Shown here: piece after piece, positions 55,977 to 64,000 of the stretch
Numbering within the stretch: the first letter of the stretch is position 1
How the letters are laid out: every line of letters begins with the position of its first letter
Source: JAXMEB01 sp046348545
GTDB lineage: Bacteria; Pseudomonadota; Gammaproteobacteria; Berkiellales; Berkiellaceae
Assembly (NCBI GenBank): GCA_046348545.1
Contig: JAXMEB010000003.1
Span: 310,001-374,000 of the forward strand
Direction of reading: 5' to 3'
DNA: 64,000 bases
Notes under the pieces: generated by a model
Databases searched by the model: none
Seen by the model: the letters and a program-made list of their open reading frames with translations, nothing else
What the model was told of the DNA's origin: nothing
Translations under genes and position numbers: made by a program

Positions 55977-56059
55977 TTTAGAGAATTCCCAGAAATAAGA
56001 ATGGGAACAATGATGCTTTAACGACTTATATTTAGGATATATCTATGAATGAAAATAAG

Positions 56060-56148
56060 GGTAGTGTAAAGAATTCTGTGTCTCTAACCATACCTTAAGT
56101 ATGATTGCTGCGATTCAGATCGCCAGACACAGAATTCTTTACACTACC
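56060..56148. mobile_element. 89-bp element with 24-bp perfect inverted ends
   Basis: GGTAGTGTAAAGAATTCTGT and four further bases (56060-56083) are the exact reverse complement of 56125-56148. Such GTGTAAAGAA...CTGTGTC ends are typical of IS256-family elements, so this looks like a non-autonomous derivative. The 41 bases between carry no gene. No clear target duplication is visible. Confidence 0.75.
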
Positions 56149-56247
56149 GTGCAAATTCCGACGAGTCTGTCTGATGAGATTGTTGGGTTACAGCCTACAG
56201 CACCATCCATGTGGCCGCAAAAAGATCCATTTCTTGAGTGGAGTTGA
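56149..56247 (+). pseudogene. Gene remnant after the 89-bp element
   Basis: Directly after the inverted-end element, GTG CAA ATT CCG opens a frame of 32 residues, VQIPTSLSDEIVGLQPTAPS then MWPQKDPFLEWS and stop, which looks like a real protein end. Before the element an ATG with five codons (MNENK at 56045-56059) may be the old start. I do not recognise the gene. Low complexity does not explain it, but it could also be chance. Confidence 0.4.
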
Positions 56248-56290
56248 ACAACAACCTGCGCCTCAGCATCCGGATTGCGCCCGTATGAAC

Positions 56291-56390
56291 CTCAGTTCGG
56301 AGTTTTTGAAGGCAGGGTTGCTTTGTAATGACGTCATTCCGCATCAGACGCTACACACTTCGTGCGCTTATCGCTGTGCGGGATGACGAT
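56291..56390. repeat. CTCAGTTCGGAG repeat family, copy C (longest)
   Basis: The left arm CTCAGTTCGGAGTTTTTGAA leads into CGTCATTCCGCA, a 35-base core with CACTTCGTGCGCTTATCGCT, and the matching right arm TGCGGGATGACG. Compared with copy B the core is inverted. It is the most complete copy in the window and lies in the gene-free stretch before the sulfotransferase-like gene. Confidence 0.8.
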
Positions 56391-56483
56391 AGTTCCCAAA
56401 AAACCGCGAACCGGGATTTACCCAATAAGACGCTTATGAGCCTAAAAGACTTCACAGAAGATTATAAGCTTAAAGAAGGAAAT

Positions 56484-57332
56484 TTAAAGCTTCAACTGAG
56501 TTTTGATGCTCTCATCAGCAGAGGGTGATATTTCGAACATGACTCTGGTATTTTTTGGATGTTGATCGGTCCAGGTTAAAGTGGGTTGTTTCTGCATCAC
56601 AGGATCTTTCAGCGCATAAGTTAATAAACTTTTATAAAATGGTAGATGGTGTTTCAAAATGCTTTGAATTTTCGAGGATTCCCGATTTATTAGCTCGTTA
56701 TGGCGTTCGCTTGTATTAATAATTTGAGTATGAGCTAATGCATCTTGATGCCATTTTGAAAATTTTTCCCAACTTGACAGATCGTCAGCCGCATTGAATG
56801 TTAAGTAGGAATCTTTAAACGGCAGTCCTGCAAATTTAAAAGCAGTTTCAAATATGAAATGTTGAGAAGAGATCAGATCACTTGTGTCTATCACCAGGGT
56901 TTCGCATCCAATCGAAATCAAATGTTGATGGAGATGATATGCAGCTTCAAAACTAAACTCTGTGATATTTGGATCCGGTTCAATCGCTAAAAAAGAAGGG
57001 ATAGTCTCCTTGGGATCACGAATTAAAAAAATATGTTTCACTTGTTTTAGAAATGAACTATCTAGTTTTAGATTTTCATCGAGACAATATAGGAAAGTAT
57101 CTTTTAAAATAACAGGCGCGTACTGTGCAGCGTTTACAAGTTGGTCTCGTATTTCTCCATAGGGTCTTGGGGTTGCATCATCAATGGGTTCAAAAAGCTC
57201 GTGGAATACACTCATATTTGGAACTTGCATCCAGACACGTTCGAAAACGGTAGAACGTGAGCGAGGAACAGCCCAAATGATAATAATAGGGTTATCGGTG
57301 GTCTGAGACGATCCTTGAATCATATTTTGCAC
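56484..57332 (-). CDS. Sulfotransferase-like protein
   Basis: A 282-aa protein with the PAPS 5'-phosphosulfate-type loop WAVPRSRSTVFERVW (about residues 20-34) and a second motif, IFLIRDPKETIPSFLA, like the 3'-phosphate-binding segment of sulfotransferases. It lacks a signal peptide. The family moves sulfate from PAPS to small molecules or sugars; some members have other roles. It is the last gene of the leuS-to-rlpA cluster, 8 bases after rlpA. The substrate is unknown, and no PAPS synthesis gene is in the window. Confidence 0.8.
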   Translation of the reverse strand: MQNMIQGSSQTTDNPIIIIWAVPRSRSTVFERVWMQVPNMSVFHELFEPIDDATPRPYGEIRDQLVNAAQYAPVILKDTFLYCLDENLKLDSSFLKQVKHIFLIRDPKETIPSFLAIEPDPNITEFSFEAAYHLHQHLISIGCETLVIDTSDLISSQHFIFETAFKFAGLPFKDSYLTFNAADDLSSWEKFSKWHQDALAHTQIINTSERHNELINRESSKIQSILKHHLPFYKSLLTYALKDPVMQKQPTLTWTDQHPKNTRVMFEISPSADESIKTQLKL

Positions 57333-57340
57333 TTCCTTGA

Positions 57341-58252
57341 TTAGATATCCTTGACAATTTTCGGTGCCGAGAGAGAGGCTTTTGCCAGCTGACTTTTGAT
57401 CTTTTCTGCTTCCTGAGAATTTTTGAAAGGCCCCACCCGAACCGCATAGAGAGAATCCCTAGTTTTAGAATCTTGATGGACATAGACATCAAGAAACTTC
57501 AGGTTCTTTGCATAGTTGCTCGTTTTCTGAGCAAGCTGTGTTGCATTGGCCTTGTTTTTAAAAGCACCCAGTTGAATATAATATTTTTCTTGGCTAGTTG
57601 CTTTAGGGGTCGATTTTTGAGCAACCTGAGTTGGAGTTTTGATGCTAGATTTAGCAACCTGCACAGGCCTCTGGCCAAATGTTTTAGGATTAATGGCTGT
57701 CACCTTCACACGCCCTGTACCGTTTTCAGCAAAGCCTAATTTTTTTGCTGCAGCATACGAAAGATCAATAATACGATTGCTGTGAAATGGACCGCGATCA
57801 TTAATTTTGACGATGATTTCTCGACCATTGTCTAAATTTTTGACTTTGGCATAGGTCGGCAAGGGAAGCGATTTATGCGCAGCAGTCATTTGATAAACGT
57901 CGTATGGATCGCCACTGGAGGTCCGGCGTCCATGGAACTTACGCCCGTACCAGGATGCAGTCCCAACCTGCTCGTAGCCCACGCTGGAGGGCATCACGTG
58001 ATACTGTTTCCCGAATACATTATAAGATCGTGGGTTCCCATATTTGCTCAATGGCTCTGCTTTGGGAGTTGCATCAGGGATTTTTGAAACGTCGACATAG
58101 TGCAGGGGAGGGCCGTCGCTGTCTTCTGCAGCTATGACTGGTGTCGTCCCAAATTTTTGATGCGCTGCTCGAGATTTTGTTGGTTGGCTTGAGCAGCTGA
58201 CAAGCAGGATTGCGCCAGCTGCTAATATTCCAAATTGTATAAACTTATGCAT
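57341..58252 (-). CDS. rlpA: Septal ring lytic transglycosylase RlpA, lipoprotein
   Basis: A 303-aa lipoprotein with lipobox LVSC (Cys20). The double-psi beta-barrel domain has GTASWYGRKFHGRRTSSGDP, then TYAKVKNLDNGREIIVKIND, RGPF and RIIDLS. A SPOR domain at the C-terminus (KYYIQLGAFKNKANA..., VRVGPF) binds denuded glycans at the division site. The start at 58252 is chosen because it fits the lipoprotein signal and has GGAAG before it; the frame opens at 58276. It overlaps the end of mltB by 8 bases, the usual gene pair in gammaproteobacteria. Confidence 0.95.
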   Translation of the reverse strand: MHKFIQFGILAAGAILLVSCSSQPTKSRAAHQKFGTTPVIAAEDSDGPPLHYVDVSKIPDATPKAEPLSKYGNPRSYNVFGKQYHVMPSSVGYEQVGTASWYGRKFHGRRTSSGDPYDVYQMTAAHKSLPLPTYAKVKNLDNGREIIVKINDRGPFHSNRIIDLSYAAAKKLGFAENGTGRVKVTAINPKTFGQRPVQVAKSSIKTPTQVAQKSTPKATSQEKYYIQLGAFKNKANATQLAQKTSNYAKNLKFLDVYVHQDSKTRDSLYAVRVGPFKNSQEAEKIKSQLAKASLSAPKIVKDI

Positions 58253-59267
58253 TAGACTTCCGGTAAATGCTTTCAATATCCTGACTTAAGCGATAGACCG
58301 CCATCGCATACAACGAACTGTGGTTGTAACGCGTGATGACGTAGAAATTCTGAAGGCCTAGAAAATATTCTGGCGTTGCTTCAGCAACCTCAAGTCCGAT
58401 AAGCCCAGCTGTGTAATCTTGTTTGAAGGTCGCTTTGGTCGCCACACCCATTTTTTGATAAGACGTTAATGTTTGAATAGGCTTAGGGTTATTCAGAGGA
58501 ACCATAGCGGTTTTAAATTGATCGCCTTTGACGTTTGCAGGGAGAACAACGGGTTGATTCGGAGCCCAACCATGCACTTTGAAGTAGTTAGCAACGCTGC
58601 CAATAGCATCCTCTGGCGAATTAATCAAATCGCGCTGGCCATTCTGATTAAAATCTACAGCATATCGACGGTAGCTACTTGCAATAAACTGAGGGGTGCC
58701 CATTGCACCTGCATAAGAACCATAGATCTTGGTGGGATCCAGTCTTTCTTCTTTAGCAAGAAGTACAAATTCTTCTAATTCTTGCTTAAAAAACTTAGAA
58801 CGAGGCGGATAATCAAATGCTAAAGTTGCTAAGGTATCTAGAACGGGATAGCTTCCTTTTTGCCGACCATAGAAAGTTTCAACGCCAATAATGGCGACAA
58901 TGATGGAGGCTGGAACGCCATATTTTGCTTCTGCTTTTTGTAGCGAAGCAGCATGTTCCTTCCAGAATTTCGCACCGGCTTCAGCTCTTTCTTTTGATAA
59001 AAAAATCTTTTGATATTTATACCATGGTAGTCCTTCAGCTGGCTTTTGAATAGCTGCCAAAGCTTTGGTCTGAATCGTAGCGTCTTTGAACCAGGCATTT
59101 AATTCAGCAGACTTGAGTCCATGCTTGGTTTCCATTTCTTTAAACCATGCTTGCGCCTCAGGTCGCTCGATGATGCGATCAGAAGCGGCGTAAAGTGGGG
59201 CCGTGGCGGCTAGGCAAAGACCTAATAATGATCCTATTAATTTATTTCTATGCATGCTTGTATCCAT
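58245..59267 (-). CDS. mltB: Membrane-bound lytic murein transglycosylase B
   Basis: A 340-aa periplasmic enzyme that cuts glycan strands to 1,6-anhydro ends. It has a signal peptide (KLIGSLLGLCLAATAPLYAA) without a lipobox cysteine at the cleavage site, so it may be soluble rather than a lipoprotein as in E. coli. IVAIIGVETFYGR holds the catalytic Glu, and GSYAGAMGTPQFIASSYRRY and DFNQNGQRDL are family motifs. Starts at 59267 or 59255 (MHRNK) are both possible. It forms a pair with rlpA. Confidence 0.93.
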   Translation of the reverse strand: MDTSMHRNKLIGSLLGLCLAATAPLYAASDRIIERPEAQAWFKEMETKHGLKSAELNAWFKDATIQTKALAAIQKPAEGLPWYKYQKIFLSKERAEAGAKFWKEHAASLQKAEAKYGVPASIIVAIIGVETFYGRQKGSYPVLDTLATLAFDYPPRSKFFKQELEEFVLLAKEERLDPTKIYGSYAGAMGTPQFIASSYRRYAVDFNQNGQRDLINSPEDAIGSVANYFKVHGWAPNQPVVLPANVKGDQFKTAMVPLNNPKPIQTLTSYQKMGVATKATFKQDYTAGLIGLEVAEATPEYFLGLQNFYVITRYNHSSLYAMAVYRLSQDIESIYRKSNA

Positions 59268-59306
59268 TGAGTGTCAAAAGGCGTGGTAAGCTTAACAAAT
59301 GCACAC

Positions 59307-59852
59307 TTAGGGTAACAAGTTCTTCCTATCTATATTAGATATCTGACCAAGTTCTACTGGTGTGCAGCCGTCGTAATCTTCGACGTTAGTATCTTGAACT
59401 CCAAGTTGAGGCGCTAAAGTTGGTGCGAGATGATAAGCCCAATGCAAGGGGGTTCGCCCATATTGTTGATCAGCGGTGTGAAGATGTTTTGTTTTTTTTC
59501 TGAGTTGTTGGAAAATTTCTATACTTTCAGGGAAGTTTGGATCATAAGATTGGATTGCCAGTGAAATGGTCGGCATGCCATTACTGTCTCTTGCGTCAGC
59601 CAATTCAGGATGTTCTCGCATGAGGGTTTTAAAACGCTCAAGTTGATGATCGCGTATAGCGTCAAAAAATCCTTGCTCTTGCCATTCAGTTCTAAATAGA
59701 TTGACCATTGCCGCAACGATCCCGCCACCGAACAGATACCTCAGTAGTGAGAATGGTGAGAAGACAAACAGTAAACTGAGCCCAGTCAATACGACTTTAT
59801 GATAGAAATGTCGGGATATTAGGGTAGGCCAATTGCTAAAATCGATTTGCAT
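59307..59852 (-). CDS. Membrane-anchored ankyrin protein
   Basis: A 181-aa protein with one or two membrane helices near its N-terminus (VVLTGLSLLFVFSPFSLLRY, FGGGIVAAMVNLF), then about two to three ankyrin-like repeats (FDAIRDHQLERFKTLMREHP, YGRTPLHWAYHLAP). The stop is 39 bases before mltB and the start 5 bases after rlmH, so it is inside a conserved cell-wall and ribosome gene cluster where it is not normally found. It could be an inner-membrane scaffold. No catalytic motif is seen. Confidence 0.8.
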   Translation of the reverse strand: MQIDFSNWPTLISRHFYHKVVLTGLSLLFVFSPFSLLRYLFGGGIVAAMVNLFRTEWQEQGFFDAIRDHQLERFKTLMREHPELADARDSNGMPTISLAIQSYDPNFPESIEIFQQLRKKTKHLHTADQQYGRTPLHWAYHLAPTLAPQLGVQDTNVEDYDGCTPVELGQISNIDRKNLLP

Positions 59853-59857
59853 GAGGT

Positions 59858-60325
59858 TTACTCTCGGTGGTAAGGGTGGTTTCCGAGTACGCTGATCCCC
59901 CGATAAAGTTGCTCAATCAAGACAATTCGCGCGAGTGCATGGGGTAACGTCAACCGAGATAAAGACCAGTGTGTCTTTGTCATTGAAAGACATTCGTCTG
60001 TCAGCCCATCCGGGCCACCGATTAAAAAAGACACTTGCTGATATTGATTCTGCCAGTCTTGTAATCGTGCAGCAAGTTGCTTAGTTGTCCAGTTCGCGCC
60101 GTGTTCATCTAGTGCTATGCAATATGGTGCGCCTTTGATGGCGCGCTGCATCTTTTGCCATTCTAATTGTTGAGCCTGCTGCACGGTATGCTCATTTCGA
60201 CTCGGGGTGGGGATTTCAGTTAGCTTCACTGAAAAAGTTTTTGGAAACCGCTCAGCATAGTCAGCCCAAGCTAACTTTGCCCAATGGGGCAGGCGGTTTC
60301 CTACAGCGACAACTTGTAATTGCAT
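59858..60325 (-). CDS. rlmH: 23S rRNA pseudouridine-1915 N3-methyltransferase
   Basis: A 155-aa SPOUT-class methyltransferase that modifies pseudouridine 1915 of 23S rRNA in the decoding-centre helix 69. Motifs are YCIALDEHGANWTTKQLAA, FLIGGPDGL and LTLPHALARIVLIEQLYRG, with the end NHPYHRE as in the E. coli protein. Length is exactly normal. It starts 5 bases after rsfS, the usual pair. Confidence 0.96.
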   Translation of the reverse strand: MQLQVVAVGNRLPHWAKLAWADYAERFPKTFSVKLTEIPTPSRNEHTVQQAQQLEWQKMQRAIKGAPYCIALDEHGANWTTKQLAARLQDWQNQYQQVSFLIGGPDGLTDECLSMTKTHWSLSRLTLPHALARIVLIEQLYRGISVLGNHPYHRE

Positions 60326-60330
60326 TGATA

Positions 60331-60687
60331 TTAAGCCATGGCAGTGGCAGTCTCGTGTTCAGGTTCGGTCTGAGTCCAGAGTTTCTCGAGATTGTAAAAG
60401 TCCCGTGTTCTGGGCTGCATGATATGCACGACGACGTCGCCTAAATCAACCAGTACCCATTCTGCATCCAAATCAGACTCTATTCCAAGGGGCATCACTG
60501 CACGAGCTTTCATCTTATGAATGAGATTATCTGCAATCGATGCAACATGTCGACTGGAAGTTCCTGTTGCGATGACCATAAAATCAGTAAGAGAGGTAAT
60601 TTGACTAACATCGAGAGGGTTAACGTTAAGCGCTTTTAAGTCGTCAAGATCAGATAAGGTCTGCTGAAGTAACTCTTTAGGTCTCAT
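60331..60687 (-). CDS. rsfS: Ribosome silencing factor RsfS
   Basis: A 118-aa Iojap-family protein that binds ribosomal protein L14 and blocks subunit joining when nutrients are short. Motifs are DLKALNVNPLDVSQITSLTDF, IATGTSSRHVASIAD and WVLVDLGDVVVHIMQPRTRDFYNLEKLW. It ends next to rlmH. A 152-base AT-rich gap without a recognised gene separates it from holA, so a promoter for the downstream genes may lie there. Confidence 0.96.
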   Translation of the reverse strand: MRPKELLQQTLSDLDDLKALNVNPLDVSQITSLTDFMVIATGTSSRHVASIADNLIHKMKARAVMPLGIESDLDAEWVLVDLGDVVVHIMQPRTRDFYNLEKLWTQTEPEHETATAMA

Positions 60688-60839
60688 AATTTACCTTTTA
60701 ATCAGTTTAATGATAATAGCTTCAAAAAACTGTTGAGAATGCTCCTTGAAATTTTATCTCTCCCTAGTTTCACTATTAAACCAATTTTTCTTAATGCACA
60801 ACAGAGATTGAAAAAAAAATAAAAAATATTTATGAACAT

Positions 60840-61853
60840 TTAAAAAATGACTTTAAAATCAATGACCTTTTTGCCAGCTATGTGTAGTAGCACATTTAAG
60901 ATAAGCTGACAAGCGAGACCCTTTTCCCCAGATTTTAAAGCGGTATCACCGTGAAACAAACATTCGATAAGATGTTGGCAATCTATGCCCCGCAAGCGTT
61001 TTAATGCTTGGTGGTAAAGTGAACGTTTATTCGCCCAAATCGGTAGCTTTTCAAAGGCTTCAGGATTTGTGGCGAGAGTTGAGAGTTCACATAAGGTTTT
61101 GTTTAAGGCCCACACCAATAAAGGAAGCTCAGTCGATGAGGAGCCTGCTAGCGCCTCAAAACTGCTCACAACTTCTCTTGAGCGGCCTTGAAGCGCTAAA
61201 TCACATATCTCAAAGGTCGAGAAGAGGCTTTGATCTTTAAAATGCGCATTTAGCTCAGAAAGTGAGATAGGTTGACCCTCATAGGCGAGGGCCAGCATGT
61301 CTATAGTTTGCTTTGCAGCGGGCAGATTGCCTTGATAGCGATCGCGAATAAAACGCAGACACTCTTCAGTCAGTAGACAATGGATTCTTTTGCTATACTG
61401 AACAATCCACTGCAAGAAAGTATCTGCATTCAGTAAAGGGTGTTGAATCACAACGCCTAATTTTTCCCAAGCTTGCCACCAAGCTGATTTTTGAGTCGCC
61501 GCATCCACATCCTGCGATCGGATAATCCAAATTAAATTTGGGTCAGGAATCGCAGCTAATTTTAATAGTACTTGAGCGTATTCAGCTTTGACTTTAGCAT
61601 TAGGCAGGTAAATGTCATAAAATCGACGAGGGCTAAATAAGGTAGGGCTGGCTGCATTCATCAAAAGAGTTGACCAATCGAATTGCGCTGGGTGATCGAT
61701 GAGGATAAACGCTCGCTCAAAACCCTGTGATTTAAGAACAGCGTTTAATTGGTCACTATGATATTGAATTAAACTTTGTTCTTTGCCAAATAAAATATAA
61801 TGCGTCGACAGAGTCTCTAGTGCACGTTGAAATTGAGAGGCATAAATTCGCAT
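60840..61853 (-). CDS. holA: DNA polymerase III delta subunit
   Basis: A 337-aa clamp-loader subunit that opens the beta sliding clamp. The family pattern is visible: LFGKEQSLIQYHSDQLNAVL near the N-terminus, SPTLFSPRRFYDIYLPNAKV, the IWIIRSQDVDAATQKSAWW segment, and NLPAAKQTIDMLAL in the second domain. Length matches E. coli HolA (343). It starts 4 bases after lptE, in the conserved leuS-lptE-holA order. Confidence 0.94.
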   Translation of the reverse strand: MRIYASQFQRALETLSTHYILFGKEQSLIQYHSDQLNAVLKSQGFERAFILIDHPAQFDWSTLLMNAASPTLFSPRRFYDIYLPNAKVKAEYAQVLLKLAAIPDPNLIWIIRSQDVDAATQKSAWWQAWEKLGVVIQHPLLNADTFLQWIVQYSKRIHCLLTEECLRFIRDRYQGNLPAAKQTIDMLALAYEGQPISLSELNAHFKDQSLFSTFEICDLALQGRSREVVSSFEALAGSSSTELPLLVWALNKTLCELSTLATNPEAFEKLPIWANKRSLYHQALKRLRGIDCQHLIECLFHGDTALKSGEKGLACQLILNVLLHIAGKKVIDFKVIF

Positions 61854-61857
61854 GGAA

Positions 61858-62355
61858 TTACCAGTTTAAAGCCGCTAATTGATAGAGTAACTGTTGAGCC
61901 GCATCAAATCGCATTTCAGACTGTAAAATCTGTTTTTCCTCAGAATCCGCTAAAACAAGTCGTGGATCAAGTTGTCGATCGCGTTCAATGGTTAACGTTC
62001 CCTTCAAAAGCGTCTCGCTTGCATCGCTTGAAACGAGTTCAAAAGGACTGGTTAGTGTTAAGCGTTCTCTGACAGGTCGGCTATCGGGGCCATAGGCTAA
62101 CGTGCGCGTTTCCCATTGTTCTCTATTAAGCTTCAAAATGGGGGCCGGCAGTTCAGATGTGGTTTGAATCCGCGAGGCCTTTAACGCTTTGAGAACCACT
62201 TGATGCAATCCATCAGTTGGAATCGAATTAAACGCTAACGCTGGAATGTGTTGAGAAAGGTTCATCTGATGTCCACGCAAATGAAAACCACAACCAATCA
62301 AAGAGATTAGCCACAGACTGATGAAGAAGATGCGGCAGGATTTTGTGAAATGCAC
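61858..62355 (-). CDS. lptE: LPS-assembly lipoprotein LptE
   Basis: A 165-aa lipoprotein that plugs the LptD barrel and helps place LPS in the outer leaflet. The lipobox is LIGC followed by GFHLRG, which is the usual LptE start of the mature protein. The start is taken as the GTG at 62355, directly after the leuS stop, with GGTGGGG as a possible ribosome site; a TTG at 62370 would overlap leuS by 14 bases. The sequence beyond the first 30 residues is diverged, as usual for this protein; the location supports the call. Confidence 0.88.
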   Translation of the reverse strand: MHFTKSCRIFFISLWLISLIGCGFHLRGHQMNLSQHIPALAFNSIPTDGLHQVVLKALKASRIQTTSELPAPILKLNREQWETRTLAYGPDSRPVRERLTLTSPFELVSSDASETLLKGTLTIERDRQLDPRLVLADSEEKQILQSEMRFDAAQQLLYQLAALNW

Positions 62356-62356
62356 G

Positions 62357-64000
62357 TTACCCCACCACAATGTTAATCAGTTTTTTGGGAACTACGATAA
62401 CTTTTTTAATCGCTTTACCCTCAATAAAAGGTTTCACTTTTTCATGATTCTGGGCAGCTTCTTCGATATCCCTTTGAGCCATTTGGATGGGGACCGTGAT
62501 TTGCCCACGTAGTTTTCCATTAACTTGGATAACCATTTCAATTTCATCTCGCACAAGTGCTGTCTTGTCGAGGACAGGCCAAGGTTCGTTCATCAGTAAT
62601 CCAGTGTGCCCTAAAGCCTGCCAAAGCGATTGGGTGAGATGGGGTACGATAGGGGACAGTAAGCGTAAAATAACGTCAATCGCCTCTTGCTTTAAAAGCC
62701 GATCGGTTTCACCTCGAAGCGCTATTTCGCTGATGTGATTGACCAGCGTCATGATGGCAGCAATTGCTGTATTATAGGTAAAGCGCCTTTCCATATCATC
62801 AGTGACTTTTTCAATTGTTTCATGGATCAACCGACGAGTCATTTTCTGACCGTCATTCAGGTCTGATACTGATAGCGGATGACCTTCAGCTGCTTTTTCT
62901 TCATTGATGTATTGCGACACAAGCTTCCAAAGTCGTCGTAAGAAGCGATGCGCCCCTTCAACCCCTTGATCAGACCATTCCAAAGCTTGTTCAGGGGGGG
63001 CTGTGAACAGAATAAACAAACGAAGAGTATCTGCTCCATAGCGATCAATCAGCATTTGCGGATCGACGGTGTTGCCCTTTGATTTAGCCATTTTAGCACC
63101 ATCTTTCAGCACCATGCCTTGCGTTAATAGACGGGTAAAGGGCTCATCAGATTGAACCAAACCTAAATCTCGAATCACTTTATGGAGAAACCGTGAATAA
63201 AGTAAATGCAAAATCGCATGTTCAATTCCACCAATATACTGATCAACCGGTTCCCAATAGTTGACTCGCTCATCAAACATTTTGTTTTCTTGATCTGGGC
63301 AAGCATACCGTAAGTAATACCAAGAAGATTCAACAAAGGTGTCAAAGGTATCCGTTTCGCGCCTAGCCGGTTTACGGCACTGAGGACAATTCGTCTCATA
63401 GAAACTAGGTGTTTTCGTTAAAGGGGATGCAGAACCATCCGGTGTCAGATGTTCAGGTAATTTGACTGGCAAATCAGCTTCAGGCACTGGCACGCTGCCG
63501 CAGTCATCGCAGTAAATCATTGGGATGGGGGTGCCCCAATAGCGTTGTCTAGAAACGCCCCAATCTCTTAATCGGTAATGAATCTCTCGTTTACCCACGC
63601 CTTTTGAAATTAAATCATCGCCAATCTTTTGAAGTGCGGCTTCAGAGGTCAGTCCATCGTAAGGACCAGAATGAATTAATCGGCCTTTTTCAGTGTAAGC
63701 AGACTTTTTTAAATCAATAACGATATCAGCGGTTAAGGGGTCAATGACTTGCTTAATCGGTAAATCATATTTATGGGCAAATTCAAAATCACGTTCATCA
63801 TGTGCAGGGACGGCCATCACCGCACCCGTGCCATATTCCATTAAGACATAATTGCCAACCCAAATAGGAATAAGGTCTTGAGTAATCGGGTGTATCGCGT
63901 GAAATGGCGTTGCCATGCCTGTTTTTTCCATAGTTGCTAATTCTGCTTCTGCAACTTTCACGCGGCGACACTCTTCTAAATAGGCTTTGAGCTTTGGATT
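62357..64000 (-). CDS. leuS: Leucyl-tRNA synthetase, C-terminal part
   Basis: The frame is open to the window edge, so only the C-terminal 547 or so residues of the about 820-860-aa enzyme are present. The editing domain (MEYGTGAVMAVPAHDERDFEFA), the catalytic segment GIEHAILHLLYSRF, and the ATP-binding KMAKSKGN (a KMSKS variant with Ala) are visible, followed by the anticodon-binding and C-terminal domains. It charges tRNA-Leu and removes misacylated norvaline or isoleucine. It begins the minus-strand cluster leuS-lptE-holA. Confidence 0.96.
   Translation of the reverse strand, partial: NPKLKAYLEECRRVKVAEAELATMEKTGMATPFHAIHPITQDLIPIWVGNYVLMEYGTGAVMAVPAHDERDFEFAHKYDLPIKQVIDPLTADIVIDLKKSAYTEKGRLIHSGPYDGLTSEAALQKIGDDLISKGVGKREIHYRLRDWGVSRQRYWGTPIPMIYCDDCGSVPVPEADLPVKLPEHLTPDGSASPLTKTPSFYETNCPQCRKPARRETDTFDTFVESSWYYLRYACPDQENKMFDERVNYWEPVDQYIGGIEHAILHLLYSRFLHKVIRDLGLVQSDEPFTRLLTQGMVLKDGAKMAKSKGNTVDPQMLIDRYGADTLRLFILFTAPPEQALEWSDQGVEGAHRFLRRLWKLVSQYINEEKAAEGHPLSVSDLNDGQKMTRRLIHETIEKVTDDMERRFTYNTAIAAIMTLVNHISEIALRGETDRLLKQEAIDVILRLLSPIVPHLTQSLWQALGHTGLLMNEPWPVLDKTALVRDEIEMVIQVNGKLRGQITVPIQMAQRDIEEAAQNHEKVKPFIEGKAIKKVIVVPKKLINIVVG

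Noticed and set aside
55986..56007. Terminator after immunity gene 3 (TTCCCA ... TGGGAA)
   Set aside because: The stem is only six to seven pairs and no T run follows, so it is not supported.
56105..56386. 93-residue plus-strand ORF
   Set aside because: It begins inside the 89-bp element and ends inside the CTCAGTTCGGAG repeat, so it is a mixture of repeat sequence and the wrong frame of the gene remnant.
1..64000. tRNA and rRNA genes
   Set aside because: No cloverleaf-like sequence with a TTCGAATC-type arm and no rRNA-like stretch was noticed; a covariance search would be needed to exclude a tRNA fully.

Overview
The window looks like the chromosome of a host-associated gammaproteobacterium, most likely from the Legionellales/Coxiellales side of the class. 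This is inference from gene content. The core genes are gammaproteobacterial: leuS-lptE-holA-rsfS-rlmH, mltB-rlpA, dacA-lipB, mpl, hrpA, mlaA and type IV minor pilins. The accessory genes are those of an intracellular lifestyle: ankyrin proteins, a possible OTU-type cysteine protease, and very large multidomain proteins. No tRNA, rRNA or CRISPR array was seen.

Layout. 1-9900: the end of an unknown membrane protein, a small double-glycine-leader peptide gene, divergent glpD/glpK, an M61 peptidase and hrpA. 10149-15887: a 1912-aa protein with leucine-rich-like, transglutaminase-like and two AAA-type P-loop regions. 16143-25248: a worn minor pilin cluster, an SDR enzyme, a 1351-aa membrane protein, a porin and mlaA. 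25254-29222: one gene for a 909-aa nucleotidyltransferase-like protein, cut in two by an IS4-type element. 29369-30799: a TetR gene with a clear promoter and operator, and its probable target, a secreted tandem-domain protein. 31231-36234: an ankyrin protein, pfp, a small membrane protein and mpl. 36278-43472: repeat-rich DNA, an effector-like gene, an AAA_14 ATPase, lipB, dacA and an unknown membrane protein. 56484-64000: an ordered minus-strand cluster from leuS down to rlpA and a sulfotransferase-like gene.

The most notable region is 43562-55976. It is a polymorphic-toxin locus. An IS630-type element (44948-46050) splits what was a single 2594-codon reading frame; removing the element and one TA restores the frame exactly. 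The joined product would have an OTU-like N-terminus, ankyrin repeats, a long coiled-coil middle and a short variable toxin tip. Three tip/immunity pairs follow in tandem. The first belongs to the giant gene, the second is an orphan tip without its own good start signal, and the third is broken by frameshifts and by a second IS630 copy placed exactly between tip and immunity gene.

The window also carries small mobile repeats: a 124-bp palindromic TA-flanked element (four full copies, one variant, one fragment), of which one copy lies in frame inside a small gene; a second family beginning CTCAGTTCGGAG (three copies); and an 89-bp element with 24-bp perfect inverted ends.
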